A stretch of DNA of 64,000 nt from Anaerosporobacter sp031551385 (GTDB lineage: Bacteria; Bacillota; Clostridia; Lachnospirales; Lachnospiraceae), in contig NZ_JAVBNS010000045.1 of NCBI RefSeq assembly GCF_031551385.1, forward strand, positions 1 to 64,000, given 5' to 3'. This document shows positions 50,795-60,161 of the stretch, one piece after another. The position numbers and the translations under genes were made by a program. The notes under the pieces were generated by a model. The model did no database searches. It was not told where the DNA came from and worked only from the letters and a program-made list of their open reading frames with translations. Every line of letters begins with the position of its first letter. Within the stretch, counting starts at the first letter, position 1.

Positions 50795-52557
50795 TAACAG
50801 TATGGCCAGTAGAAACAACGAATTTTCGTGCATTTGGTTGGGTACAAGATCCAAGTAATTTGCGAAGTTTATGTAATGTTACGGCGATATTTGATGAGAA
50901 CTCAGGGATGCACCAAGCTCTAGTTAACTCTATGATACCTGATTTAGTAGAAGAACGAGATGGAAGAGATTCGCTTTTAGACGCATTAAATACACGACCT
51001 TTACGTATCGCCTATAGTAAACTAGTTGGAACGGCATTTAAGCCAAGAAAAGATTCTCGATGTAATGGGATTGTACAGGCAACGGTAAAGGGGCAGATAA
51101 GACCGTTTATAGGAGAATGGCAAGCTGATAACTTTGTACGTTGGGCGTATGCATTTCATTTTATTCGTTATAATTATGAGGATGATACATTTGAAATTAC
51201 AGAAGAGGGTAAAGAGCTTGTGAACGCTCGAGATGAAATGGAAGAGTTGAATAAGTCGGAGTTAGAACTATTAACAAAGGCAGCGTTATCTTATCCACCT
51301 GCAATCCGAATCTTGCGCTTGCTGGCTGAGGAAGATGCACATCTTACAAAATTCGAACTTGGAAAACAACTTGGATTTATCGGAGAGGGCGGATTTACGA
51401 GCTTACCTCAAAGTGTGTTGCTTCGTGCATTAGCAATCACAGAAGACTCTGCAGAAGTTAGTAAAATGAAGGCAGACTGGGAAGGTTCTAGTGACAAATA
51501 TGCAAGAATGATAGCAAAATGGTTGGATAAGTTAGGCTTAGTTAAGACGGTTTCTAAGACATTCAAAGTAATGATTCAAGGAAAAGAACAGACGGTTACA
51601 ATTGGACAGGCATATCAAATTACAACAAAGGGATATATGTCTTTAAATCATGTAACAGGAAAGAGTTCACACAAGAAGCTATCTAAGAACGTATGCTTTG
51701 AAATGTTAGCGACAAAAGCAGGAGACAGAGAATATCTAAGAACGAGAAGAGCATATCTATTAAAGTTCCTATCGGAATCAAAACAAGGAATTACGATAAT
51801 AACGTTAACTCAAAAGTTAGCAGAGTGTGGATTGGATTGTGAAATAGGCAGTATTACGGATGATATTAATGGATTGATTAATATTGGTCTGCATATAACA
51901 TATAAAAATGATTTATATTATCTAGAAGATACATTGAATGATTTTTTGATTCCTATAACAAAGTTAAGTGAAAGATCGGAAATAGAGACAATAAAAGAAC
52001 AGATGAGAGGGGAGCTTACACATCTTTCTCATGAATACCTTGGTTTATTAGACCTTGCTTATGACAGTAAGCAGAATCGTTTGTTTGAACTAAAGACGCT
52101 ACAGCTTTTAACAGAGGAATGTGGTTTTGAAGGCTTACATCTAGGTGGTAGTCGTAAACCAGACGGTATTGTATATACAAGCAGGGAAGATCGATTGGTT
52201 GACGATGTTCATTATGGAATTATTATTGATACAAAAGCTTATTCGGGAGGGTATTCTTTGCCGATTTCACAGGCGGATGAGATGGAACGCTATATTGGTG
52301 AAAATCAGACAAGAGATGTTCGTATTAATCCTAACGAATGGTGGAATAATTTTGGAGATGATGTAACACAATTTTATTATATGTTTGTTGCAGGACATTT
52401 TAAAGGAAAGTATCAAGAACAAATTGAGCGAATTAACTGTAATAAGAATATAAAAGGGGCAGCAGTCTCTATTCAGGAACTTCTTCGTATTGCCAATGCA
52501 TATAAAGCGGGAGAGACTACGCATGAAGAGATAAAAGCAAAGTTGTTTTTAGGCTGA
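50791..52557 (+). CDS. FokI-like type IIS restriction endonuclease
   Basis: The 588-residue protein matches FokI along its whole length as far as I can recall that sequence. The N-terminal recognition region (about 1-390) keeps long shared stretches such as RTRRA, FTSLPQ, SSYPPAIRIL-like SYPPAIRILRLL and WEGSSDKYARMI. The cleavage domain (about 395-588) keeps HLGGSRKPDG and IIDTKAYSGGY. The PD-(D/E)XK residues are Asp458, Asp480 and Lys482 (FokI Asp450, Asp467, Lys469), with about five extra residues between them. HEYLGLLDLAYDSKQNR and the dimerisation helices are retained. A FokI-type enzyme binds GGATG and cuts 9/13 bases away; the same specificity is inferred here. It is translationally coupled to the methyltransferase. 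Confidence 0.93.
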   Translation: MITVWPVETTNFRAFGWVQDPSNLRSLCNVTAIFDENSGMHQALVNSMIPDLVEERDGRDSLLDALNTRPLRIAYSKLVGTAFKPRKDSRCNGIVQATVKGQIRPFIGEWQADNFVRWAYAFHFIRYNYEDDTFEITEEGKELVNARDEMEELNKSELELLTKAALSYPPAIRILRLLAEEDAHLTKFELGKQLGFIGEGGFTSLPQSVLLRALAITEDSAEVSKMKADWEGSSDKYARMIAKWLDKLGLVKTVSKTFKVMIQGKEQTVTIGQAYQITTKGYMSLNHVTGKSSHKKLSKNVCFEMLATKAGDREYLRTRRAYLLKFLSESKQGITIITLTQKLAECGLDCEIGSITDDINGLINIGLHITYKNDLYYLEDTLNDFLIPITKLSERSEIETIKEQMRGELTHLSHEYLGLLDLAYDSKQNRLFELKTLQLLTEECGFEGLHLGGSRKPDGIVYTSREDRLVDDVHYGIIIDTKAYSGGYSLPISQADEMERYIGENQTRDVRINPNEWWNNFGDDVTQFYYMFVAGHFKGKYQEQIERINCNKNIKGAAVSIQELLRIANAYKAGETTHEEIKAKLFLG

Positions 52558-52701
52558 TTTTATAGCGTTGCAAAGAATGACCAACGAAAAAATATTCAAA
52601 ATAATGAAAACAAAATAAAAACTATTAGAAATGATGTAAAAGATATGAACTTGTGTAAGAACTATGGTTGAATTGAAATTTGCGGAAGGATGGTTTTTCA
52701 T

Positions 52702-53244
52702 ATGAAATTAATGATTGCTTCGGATATTCACGGCTCAGAATATTATTGTGAAAAGTTATTGCAAAGATATCAAGCGGAAAAAGCGGATAAATTAATTTTA
52801 CTAGGTGACATTCTATATCATGGCCCTAGAAATGATTTACCGAAAGGCTATAACCCGAAGGGCGTTATTCGGTTATTAAATGATTGCAAAGATGAAATTT
52901 TGTGCGTTAGAGGGAATTGTGAAGCAGAAGTAGACCAAATGGTTTTGGATTTTTCTGTACTATCAGATTCTATGATTTTATATCTAGACAATCGCATGGT
53001 ATTTGCTACGCATGGACATGTATTTCATAAAGAGAATTTGCCTAAGTTAAAAGACGGTGACATTCTGCTCCATGGGCACACGCATGTACAAGCGTTGGAA
53101 AGATGCGAAGGCTATATCTATATGAATCCAGGTTCGGTCTCAATACCTAAGAACGGAAACGAGAATAGCTATATGATTTATGAAAATGCAACGTATACAA
53201 TTAAGAACTTGGAAGGAAATGAAATTATAGCAATGACAGTCTAA
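52702..53244 (+). CDS. YfcE-type metallophosphoesterase
   Basis: The 180-residue protein has the five metal-binding blocks of calcineurin-like phosphoesterases: SDIHGS, LLGDILYHGP, RGNCE, ATHGH and LHGHTH. Size and motifs match YfcE, a phosphodiesterase of uncertain physiological substrate. GGAAGGATGG lies before the ATG at 52702, which I prefer to 52690. Its stop overlaps the convergent cobalamin adenosyltransferase gene. Confidence 0.9.
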   Translation: MKLMIASDIHGSEYYCEKLLQRYQAEKADKLILLGDILYHGPRNDLPKGYNPKGVIRLLNDCKDEILCVRGNCEAEVDQMVLDFSVLSDSMILYLDNRMVFATHGHVFHKENLPKLKDGDILLHGHTHVQALERCEGYIYMNPGSVSIPKNGNENSYMIYENATYTIKNLEGNEIIAMTV

Positions 53245-53765
53245 AGTTCAATTCCTTCTCTAGGAAGCACACCTTTATCATAAGGATGACGAACTTTCTT
53301 AATATCAGAGATATAATCAGCAATATCAAGTAACTCCTGTGTAGGCTGTTTTCCAGTGATAACAACTTCTAAGTGTTCCGGTTTTGTGCGCAGAAATGTA
53401 ATAAGATAATCAGAGTCTATAAAATGATAAGACTCAGCATACGTAATTTCATCAAGAATTAAGAGGTCATAGTTGTCATCTATGGCCTTTTTACATGCGT
53501 CTTTTAATAAAGCATCATAATATTCAAAGGCTTGCTCCTTTTCAGCAGGCGTAAGGCTATAGAAGTATCCAAACACTTTAACACTTGGTATTACCGTAAT
53601 ATTTGCATGCAACGATAGAGCAGATACTTCACTAGACGAATTCGTCTTCATGAACCGTACAAGCAAGACCTTTTTCCCAGCGCCAGCAGCACGTAATGCT
53701 AAACCAAGTGCCGCCGTAGTTTTCCCCTTTCCATCGCCGCAGTATATATGAATATATCCTTTCAT
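53241..53765 (-). CDS. cobO: ATP:corrinoid adenosyltransferase (CobA/CobO/BtuR type)
   Basis: The 174-residue enzyme transfers the adenosyl group of ATP to reduced cobalamin. It has the P-loop YCGDGKGKTTAALGLALRA near residues 8-26, the Walker-B-like LLILDEITYA and the C-terminal VTGKQPTQELLDIADY block of the CobA family. Length is slightly short, as in clostridial homologues. No other cobalamin gene or riboswitch is seen nearby, so it probably serves salvage of imported corrinoid. Confidence 0.9.
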   Translation of the reverse strand: MKGYIHIYCGDGKGKTTAALGLALRAAGAGKKVLLVRFMKTNSSSEVSALSLHANITVIPSVKVFGYFYSLTPAEKEQAFEYYDALLKDACKKAIDDNYDLLILDEITYAESYHFIDSDYLITFLRTKPEHLEVVITGKQPTQELLDIADYISDIKKVRHPYDKGVLPREGIEL

Positions 53766-53829
53766 TTTGTTGTATTCCTTTCCGTTCTTTTCTATTCTTT
53801 TCTTTTTTATACTCCATTGTTAGATAGCT

Positions 53830-53871
53830 GCGAAACTCTCAATAACCTTGCCAGCTTCTTGAGAGTTTCGC
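53830..53871. repeat. Inverted repeat between cobO and rhomboid gene
   Basis: GCGAAACTCTCA (53830-53841) and TGAGAGTTTCGC (53860-53871) are perfect inverted copies with an 18-nt loop. No T run follows on either strand, so a terminator is unlikely; an operator or an RNA processing signal is possible. Confidence 0.5.
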
Positions 53872-54078
53872 CCCTATTTAATATTCTAAAGGTATTCACC
53901 TATAGAATAGGCAATTAGGCGGAATTTATGCATATAGACTTGCTTTCTTAGCGTTGGTGAATTATTATGTAAGATACATGGAAACTGTGTATAATTGTAA
54001 CTGTTGCCTAGAGAAAAGAAAGTCAAGATGGCTATGTTAAAGGAAGGTCATTAAGAAGAAATTAAAGGGTGTGAAATT

Positions 54079-55137
54079 ATGGTACGTTCTCTTATTAGAG
54101 AATTTGAAAACAGTGATTACGAAAGAATAGATAATAATAACTATAATTCAGGAATCTTTTGTAAACTTAAGGATGATGGAGTTTATGTAGTATCATTACT
54201 TCGCTGTGCAGATAGCGAGGAAGTTTGCGAGGAAATGGAAGAGAATTATAGTAATGAAATATCGCAGCTAAAGTGGTACTTTATTAATAAAGGGTATCGT
54301 AACATTAGACTATTACATATTGTAGTGGCAGAGGATGTCTCTTTGGCAAGACGCTATATAAAAGATTATGATACATATTGGATTGTGAATGAAAGTACGA
54401 ATCAGTTAGTTATCTTTGAAAATCAGCAGGCGGAATTTCTAGAGGTAAAGCAGAGCATTGAACGGATACTAGCAATAAGAGATGGTAGCTATGATCAAGG
54501 CAGCAAATTGAGCAGAATTGCCAAGAACCTTTCTGGGATGTCGGATAGAGCAATTACTTGTGGTATTATACTAATCAATGTTATTATATTTATTATTATG
54601 GATTGGTCTGTTGATTGGTCAACATACAATATGTTTGTAGAACAAGGTGGCGTCAGTTATGAAATGACAATTATGAAACACCAGTATTATCGAGCGTTGA
54701 CAAGCATGTTTATTCACGCGGATATAAATCACTTGTTTGGAAATATGATGGTATTATATTTCATTGGAACACAGGTGGAGAAAAGGCTTGGTAGAGTTAG
54801 ATACACGATTTTGTATTTTATTGGAGGATTAGTTGCGACGATTACCTCTCTAGGCTATAATAGAGTACAGGAAACGATTACTACGTTATCGATAGGAGCA
54901 TCAGGAGCAATCTTTGCTGTTGTTGGGGCGATGGTAGTAATTGTTATATTTAATAAAATGGATTTTGAGGAAATAGGGATACGGCGATTGCTGTTTTTTG
55001 TTGCGATTACAATAATAAATGGATTGAATACGCAGCAAGTGGATAATGCAGCACATATAGGTGGCTTAGTCGCTGGTTTACTATTAGGACAAGTCTTATA
55101 TGAGAGTAGTAAGCGTAAAAAACGGAGAGTTAAATAG
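54079..55137 (+). CDS. Rhomboid family intramembrane serine protease
   Basis: The 352-residue protein has a cytoplasmic N-terminal domain (1-155), and a six- or seven-helix rhomboid core (157-345). The catalytic dyad is Ser275 in GASGAIFA and His326 in DNAAHIGGL, with the oxyanion His218 and Asn222 in NHLFGNM. All rhomboid key residues are thus present. The N-terminal domain resembles that of other clostridial rhomboids and may bind substrate or regulate. The substrate is unknown. Confidence 0.92.
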   Translation: MVRSLIREFENSDYERIDNNNYNSGIFCKLKDDGVYVVSLLRCADSEEVCEEMEENYSNEISQLKWYFINKGYRNIRLLHIVVAEDVSLARRYIKDYDTYWIVNESTNQLVIFENQQAEFLEVKQSIERILAIRDGSYDQGSKLSRIAKNLSGMSDRAITCGIILINVIIFIIMDWSVDWSTYNMFVEQGGVSYEMTIMKHQYYRALTSMFIHADINHLFGNMMVLYFIGTQVEKRLGRVRYTILYFIGGLVATITSLGYNRVQETITTLSIGASGAIFAVVGAMVVIVIFNKMDFEEIGIRRLLFFVAITIINGLNTQQVDNAAHIGGLVAGLLLGQVLYESSKRKKRRVK

Positions 55138-55208
55138 TTTTAAATCATAATTAAATATTTAGAAAGGAGTTATATATCGTAGATTTCTGCGATGTATACG
55201 ATAAGATT

Positions 55209-56192
55209 ATGCGAGTTAATATATACTATGGTGGAAGAGGATTAATTGAAGACCCTACAATATACGTTATGAATAAAATGATAGAAGTTTTGGAAGAACT
55301 TCGAGTTGAGGTTATGAGATATAATCTTTATGAAGATAAGAATTCAATTGCTGTTTTACCAAAGACATTGAAAGAGGCAGACGGCATTATATTGGCAACG
55401 AATTTAGAATGGTGGGGAATTGGTGGCTATATGCAACAATTTCTTGATGCATGTTGGTTATATGGTGACAAAGAGCACATTAGTAAGCTTTATATGATGC
55501 CGATTGTTATGTCGAATACACATGGTGAACGAGATGCACAGCTATCACTTGTGAAAGCATGGGAAGTACTTGGTGGCGTTCCATGTGAGGGATTATGTGC
55601 ATATGTTGCCGATCATATTGAGTTTGAGACAAATCCAGCATATAAAACAATTATTGAGAAAAAAGCGGAATCGCTATATCGCAGTATTAGTCAAAAGCCA
55701 AAGGGCTTACCGTCTAGTTGCAGTGCCATTAATCGTACTGTTTTAAAAACAACAAGTATTGAATTGACGCCACAAGAAAGTGAGCAATTATCAGTATATG
55801 TATCAGATGATGCGTATGTGAAGAAGCAAAAAGAAGATATCGAGGAATTATCAAGTCTGTTTAAAGAAATGTTAGGTACGGATAACAAGAATGAGACATT
55901 TATAAATGAAATAAAAAAAGCATTTAATCCATTACAAGGTTTTTCTGCTTCTTTTGAAATTACATTGTCAGATGAAGATAAAGTTTTGGTAATTGATGTG
56001 AAAGACGAAACTCTGAACTGCTACTATGGCAATATGGAAAATGCGGATGTACTAGTTAGGACGACGCATGGAATTATGGAAAGTATTGTTAAAGGAAGAA
56101 CTACATTGCAGAAATCATTTATGACAGGAGAATTATCTGCAAAAGGAAACTTTAAGCTATTAAGAAACTTTGATTCTGTTTTTCAGTTTTAA
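55209..56192 (+). CDS. NADPH-dependent FMN reductase-like flavoprotein fused to SCP2-like domain
   Basis: Residues about 1-175 look like a flavodoxin-fold FMN-binding protein (start MRVNIYYGGRG, then ATNLEWWGIGGYMQQFLDACW), although the usual phosphate loop is altered (GGRGLIEDPT). Residues about 225-327 resemble an SCP2 sterol-carrier domain (NADVLVRTTHGIMESIVKGR). The fusion is seen in clostridial hypothetical flavoproteins and its function is unknown. The start is unusual: AAAGGAG lies about 40 bases before the ATG, with a small hairpin (TCGTAG/CTGCGA) between them, and no canonical start stands at normal distance. Confidence 0.65.
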   Translation: MRVNIYYGGRGLIEDPTIYVMNKMIEVLEELRVEVMRYNLYEDKNSIAVLPKTLKEADGIILATNLEWWGIGGYMQQFLDACWLYGDKEHISKLYMMPIVMSNTHGERDAQLSLVKAWEVLGGVPCEGLCAYVADHIEFETNPAYKTIIEKKAESLYRSISQKPKGLPSSCSAINRTVLKTTSIELTPQESEQLSVYVSDDAYVKKQKEDIEELSSLFKEMLGTDNKNETFINEIKKAFNPLQGFSASFEITLSDEDKVLVIDVKDETLNCYYGNMENADVLVRTTHGIMESIVKGRTTLQKSFMTGELSAKGNFKLLRNFDSVFQF

Positions 56193-56229
56193 TATAAGAT
56201 GTAATATGAGCCAAATATAGCAAAATAAA

Positions 56230-56270
56230 AACCTCAAAGTATCAAATTGGGAGTAGATAACTTTGAGGTT
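56230..56270. terminator. Terminator after the flavoprotein gene
   Basis: AACCTCAAAGT (56230-56240) pairs with ACTTTGAGGTT (56260-56270), 19-nt loop, with T-rich sequence after and A-rich before. Confidence 0.75.
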
Positions 56271-56393
56271 TCTATTATATAGACTCTTATAGTCTTTTAA
56301 CGGATGGCCAATTGAATTGGGAGTTTTACAATTGGTGGATGTGTTTTTTGTGGTATTTGTTTTGAATTGGCATTGGTATTTTAACGTATTTTA

Positions 56394-57161
56394 TTAACGT
56401 AGTGGAAGGAAAATCTTAAACTCTGTCCATGCATTATCAGAGGAACATTGTATAAATCCGCCATGCGCAAGTATGATTTGCTCTGTGATGGCAAGTCCCA
56501 TACCTGTTCCAGATGGTTTGTGAGTAATAAATGGTTTGAATATAGTTGCTTGATCGCTTACATCAATAGGTTCTCCATTGTTTTTGAAGGAGATTGTTAA
56601 ATATTCTGTGTTACTATCTGTTGTGTCTAGATTGCAAATCTCGTTTTGAACATTAATATACACTTCTCCAGAATCGTGAATCGCTTCAATAGCATTCTTA
56701 ATAATGTTAGTAAAGGCTTGTCTCAATTTAATGGAATCGCAAGTATATGTTTCTAATTTGATTGCGGTATCTTCGGCTGTGCTAAGATGAATTGTAATAT
56801 CGTTGTCTGCCGTATGTATCTGGAAGCTTTGAACAAGTTTTTGTAGTAACTCATATATATTAGTAGCCTCCATGTTAAGTTTACCACTGTGATTATAGGT
56901 AGTTACGTCTTCTAATAGAAGAATTAAATCGCTAATGTCATCTGTGAGTTGCTCCCAAAGCTTGTTTTCTGCAATCTCAGGATAGCGAGACTCAATTAGT
57001 TGGGTGGTACTGTTAATCAAAGTTAGTGGATTTCTTATCTCATGTGTGATTTGAGAAATTACAAATTGGTGTTGAAATTCCAATTGTTTTACGGCTTCAT
57101 CAAACTCTGGATTTTTTTTGCAAAGTTGACGAAGTTTTGTTGCTGTTTTATCACTGCACAT
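56394..57161 (-). CDS. Soluble sensor histidine kinase
   Basis: The 255-residue protein has a HisKA dimerisation domain with phosphoacceptor His40 in ITHEIRNPLTL and a HATPase_c domain with N box NIIKNAIEAI, the G1-like NNGEPIDV and GTGMGLAI. There is no membrane segment and hardly any input domain (about 30 residues), so it senses through a partner or an inner signal. KpnD/KinB-type sporulation kinases have related cores. AAAGGAG precedes the ATG at 57161. No response regulator gene is adjacent. It is unlike AgrC, so I do not link it to the agr locus. Confidence 0.85.
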   Translation of the reverse strand: MCSDKTATKLRQLCKKNPEFDEAVKQLEFQHQFVISQITHEIRNPLTLINSTTQLIESRYPEIAENKLWEQLTDDISDLILLLEDVTTYNHSGKLNMEATNIYELLQKLVQSFQIHTADNDITIHLSTAEDTAIKLETYTCDSIKLRQAFTNIIKNAIEAIHDSGEVYINVQNEICNLDTTDSNTEYLTISFKNNGEPIDVSDQATIFKPFITHKPSGTGMGLAITEQIILAHGGFIQCSSDNAWTEFKIFLPLR

Positions 57162-57581
57162 AATCATCACTCCTTTTACATATATTACCAACAAAATGCG
57201 AGAATATCAACACTTTTCTGTTTACATTAATCGACAAGATTGAAATGAATTTAAAAAAAATCAATGTTTTTAACAGCTTTAGTGTCTAAAAAAATCATAA
57301 TAGGTGGAAGAAAAGGGTAAAGATTATGTATTTTTTTAAATACAATTTTTATAAAAAGAGCTTTAAATGCAAAAAAAAAGATAGATTTCCAAATATTTCC
57401 AAAATAAACATATGTAAATCTGTGTTTCGACAAAATATTTACCAAGTAGTAGGGCATGTATAATTAAAGAATTACTGTTTAAAATTAATACAGAGTGAGT
57501 TATAATGGAGCATATTAGAAGTGACGAAGTTGCTTCTAGCATGGGAATGAAAAGTACTTATAAGAATATGGAGGAATGACA
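57162..57581. other. Intergenic region without a clear gene
   Basis: About 420 AT-rich bases. On the plus strand a 24-codon frame (57505-57579) overlaps the ribosome binding site of the HIT gene; it could be a leader peptide but has no supporting signal beyond position. Nothing else is recognised. Confidence 0.4.
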
Positions 57582-57995
57582 ATGAAAGATAACTGTGTTT
57601 TCTGTAAAATAATTGCGGGGGAAATACCGTCTTATACAATTTATGAAGATGATGACTTTAAAGCATTTATGGATATATCTCCAGCGTCAAAAGGGCATAC
57701 AATTTTAATTCCAAAGCAACATGCGGACAATATATTTGATTTAGATGAAACTGTAGCTTCAAAATTACTTCCAGTGGCGTCAAAGATTGCGAAGGCATTA
57801 AAGGCAGAGCTTACTTGTGAAGGTTTAAATCTAATACAAAACAATGGAGAGATTGCTGGACAAACCGTATTCCATTTCCATATGCATCTGATTCCTAGAT
57901 ATAAAGATGATAATGTAGTTGTTAAATGGGTACAGGATAAGTATGAAGGCGAACCACTAGATCAATTAAGTGAGAAAATTAAAAAACATTTATAA
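57582..57995 (+). CDS. HIT family nucleotide-binding protein (HinT-like)
   Basis: The 137-residue protein carries the histidine triad His98-x-His100-x-His102 in HFHMHLIP and the zinc residues Cys5 and Cys8 with His49 found in Bacillus-type HIT proteins. It hydrolyses nucleoside phosphoramidates or related adenylated compounds. GGAGG lies seven bases before the ATG at 57582; the ATG at 57576 is too close to it. Confidence 0.92.
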   Translation: MKDNCVFCKIIAGEIPSYTIYEDDDFKAFMDISPASKGHTILIPKQHADNIFDLDETVASKLLPVASKIAKALKAELTCEGLNLIQNNGEIAGQTVFHFHMHLIPRYKDDNVVVKWVQDKYEGEPLDQLSEKIKKHL

Positions 57996-58010
57996 GAAAC
58001 GATATAAATA

Positions 58011-58055
58011 AAAAAGACAAATCTCAATTACGTTATGTAAGAGATTTGTCTTTTT
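58011..58055. terminator. Terminator between HIT gene and murG
   Basis: AAAAAGACAAATCTC (58011-58025) pairs perfectly with GAGATTTGTCTTTTT (58041-58055), 15-nt loop; it can act in both directions for these convergent genes. Confidence 0.85.
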
Positions 58056-58066
58056 GGTTTATGTGA

Positions 58067-59137
58067 TTATTTGTTTTTTACAAGACTTTCAATCAATGTA
58101 ACAATAGATGCTACAGCATCGTTTAAGCTACTCTCGCTCATTTTAGCAGTATAGGTAGCACGTTGTTCGTACACTTCGTTAACTGCCTTTAATAGAGTGT
58201 CCTTTGTCAACTCTTCTTCCTGTAATACATAGCTAAAGCCTTGCTTTTTAAAGGAAGCAGCATTGAGTATCTGATCGCCACGGCTTTGCGCTGCTGATAA
58301 TGGGATTAAGATGTTAGGTTTCTTTAGGGCAAGTAATTCACAGATAGCGTTAGCACCTGCACGAGAAATTACGATATCTGCACAAGCAAGTAAGTCGCTA
58401 AGTTCTTCTTTGATATATTCGTATTGTACGTATCCTTTTTTATCAACAAGAGAGGTATCAACCTTATCTTTACCGCATAGATGAATAATCTGAAACTGCT
58501 CTAATAATGTATCGAGTATCTCACGAACGGCTTTATTTACGACTGCAGAGCCAAGACTTCCGCCGACAATTAGTATAGTAGGTTTGTTTTGTGAAAATCC
58601 ACAGAAATCGAGACCTTTTAATTTGTTTCCTGAAAAAAGCTCTTTACGAATAGGTGAACCAGTTAGAACTGCTTTTCCTTCAGGAAGGTTATTCAATGTT
58701 TCAGGAAAGTTCGCACAAACTTTTGTTGCAGAAGGAATGCAGATACGATTTGCAAGACCAGGAGTCATATCAGATTCGTGTATTATAGTTGGAACTTTTC
58801 TCTTCTTAGAAGCTAAAACAACAGGAACGGTTACAAATCCGCCTTTAGAGAATACAACATCAGGTTGTAAGTCTCTGATTAGTTTTTTTGCTTCGCGGTA
58901 TCCTTTAATTACCTTAAATGGATCGCTAAAATTCTTAATATCAAAGTAACGTCTTAGTTTACCAGATGATATGCCATGATACGGAATGTTAAGATCTTCA
59001 ATCAGTTTACGTTCCATTCCATCGTGAGAACCTATATATTGTATGTCGTATCCAGCAGCTTTAAGAGCAGGAATTAATGCAATATTAGGAGTAACATGCC
59101 CAGCAGTACCACCACCAGTAAGTATAATTCGTTTCAT
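58067..59137 (-). CDS. murG: UDP-N-acetylglucosamine--lipid I GlcNAc transferase MurG
   Basis: The 356-residue GT28 enzyme adds GlcNAc to lipid I at the inner membrane face, forming lipid II. The G loops GGGTAGHVTPNIAL and VGGSLGSAVVN, KGGFVTVP, and the donor-site block SRAGANAICELLALKKPNILIP are all present. Length is normal. It is not in a division-cell-wall cluster here; it stands apart, as happens in several clostridia. Confidence 0.95.
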   Translation of the reverse strand: MKRIILTGGGTAGHVTPNIALIPALKAAGYDIQYIGSHDGMERKLIEDLNIPYHGISSGKLRRYFDIKNFSDPFKVIKGYREAKKLIRDLQPDVVFSKGGFVTVPVVLASKKRKVPTIIHESDMTPGLANRICIPSATKVCANFPETLNNLPEGKAVLTGSPIRKELFSGNKLKGLDFCGFSQNKPTILIVGGSLGSAVVNKAVREILDTLLEQFQIIHLCGKDKVDTSLVDKKGYVQYEYIKEELSDLLACADIVISRAGANAICELLALKKPNILIPLSAAQSRGDQILNAASFKKQGFSYVLQEEELTKDTLLKAVNEVYEQRATYTAKMSESSLNDAVASIVTLIESLVKNK

Positions 59138-59261
59138 AATGAACCTCCATTCCTTTTATGTAAGCAATTGCGAAAACGTAGTATTCTGCAATTGTTTGGA
59201 TTTGCGTTATAGTTATTCAAGTTCGATGATGCCGATTTGAGTTGGGATAATTGTTATTGTC

Positions 59262-60161
59262 TTAAGTAAAACGATGTCGGTATCCACAACGTTTACATAG
59301 TTCTTCGACTACAAGGTGATTTGAAAACCCTTGTAATATAGTTTGCGCACGTTCGCCATTAAGTATAGAGAAAAAAGGTGTAGTGAAGACATTGCCAAGT
59401 GCAATATCGCCTTCATTGTCTAAACAGCATGGCACGACAGTTCCATCTACTAATATAGCAGCTTGTGTACCTAAACCATAACAAAAGCCTGTAGCGCTTA
59501 ATACAGGTATGTTAAGAGTTGGCCATTCGAATCGTTTATCTTGATTTAGAAAAACACGATCCATTAGTTTCACTCCGCGTGTAATCTTTTCGGGTTCAAT
59601 TGTTAAATGAAATGCATCCTCTAAAAGGGCAAGAACATAACGGTTTTTTTCATGTGTAATAGAATCTGTGCTTTCACCTTCTAAATTCCAAAGGCGTAGA
59701 GCGGTAATCGCGTTTGTATGTGTGCTCATATATTTGGCATAATCAATAATTGGATTGATATAGTTGTCAAGTTCTTGGAAGATAGATTCGGCTATGAGAT
59801 TTGATGTTAATAGCTCTTCTTCGTGTTCAAAACTATGAAGAGACACATTCACTTGTCGCAATGCGGCAGCGTGATATAAGATTTCTTTTTTGGATGGAAG
59901 CAGTGTTCCATTTGTCGTTATATTGGCATGCACATGGTATTTTTCGCATAACGATAAAATATCCTGTAGCTTCGGATGTAATAGAGGCTCACCTTTCACA
60001 TGAAGATAAACATAATCTGTGTATGGAGATACTTCCATTAGGATATGTTCAAAGTCTTCTGTCGACATATAAGTGAGTGCTCTAGTAGACTTTGGGCAGA
60101 AGCTGCAGGATAGATTACATATATTTGTTATTTCTATATAGATACGCTTAAACTGTTTCAA
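59262..60161 (-). CDS. Radical SAM/SPASM domain protein
   Basis: The 299-residue protein has the radical SAM cluster motif Cys15-x3-Cys19-x2-Cys22 in CNLSCSFC, a half-barrel core (GEPLLHPKL, NITTNGTLL) and a short C-terminal SPASM-type iron-sulfur region (FCYG, VPCCLDNEGDIALGNV, CKRCGYRH). SPASM proteins modify peptides, proteins or RNA; which applies here is unknown. No precursor peptide gene lies nearby. It starts 1 bp after the TSCPD gene and shares its operon. Confidence 0.85.
   Translation of the reverse strand: MKQFKRIYIEITNICNLSCSFCPKSTRALTYMSTEDFEHILMEVSPYTDYVYLHVKGEPLLHPKLQDILSLCEKYHVHANITTNGTLLPSKKEILYHAAALRQVNVSLHSFEHEEELLTSNLIAESIFQELDNYINPIIDYAKYMSTHTNAITALRLWNLEGESTDSITHEKNRYVLALLEDAFHLTIEPEKITRGVKLMDRVFLNQDKRFEWPTLNIPVLSATGFCYGLGTQAAILVDGTVVPCCLDNEGDIALGNVFTTPFFSILNGERAQTILQGFSNHLVVEELCKRCGYRHRFT

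Noticed and set aside
56394..57161. Histidine kinase as the missing AgrC partner of the agr locus
   Set aside because: It has no membrane receptor domain, has a standard HisKA/HATPase core unlike AgrC, and lies 10 kb away with no coupling.
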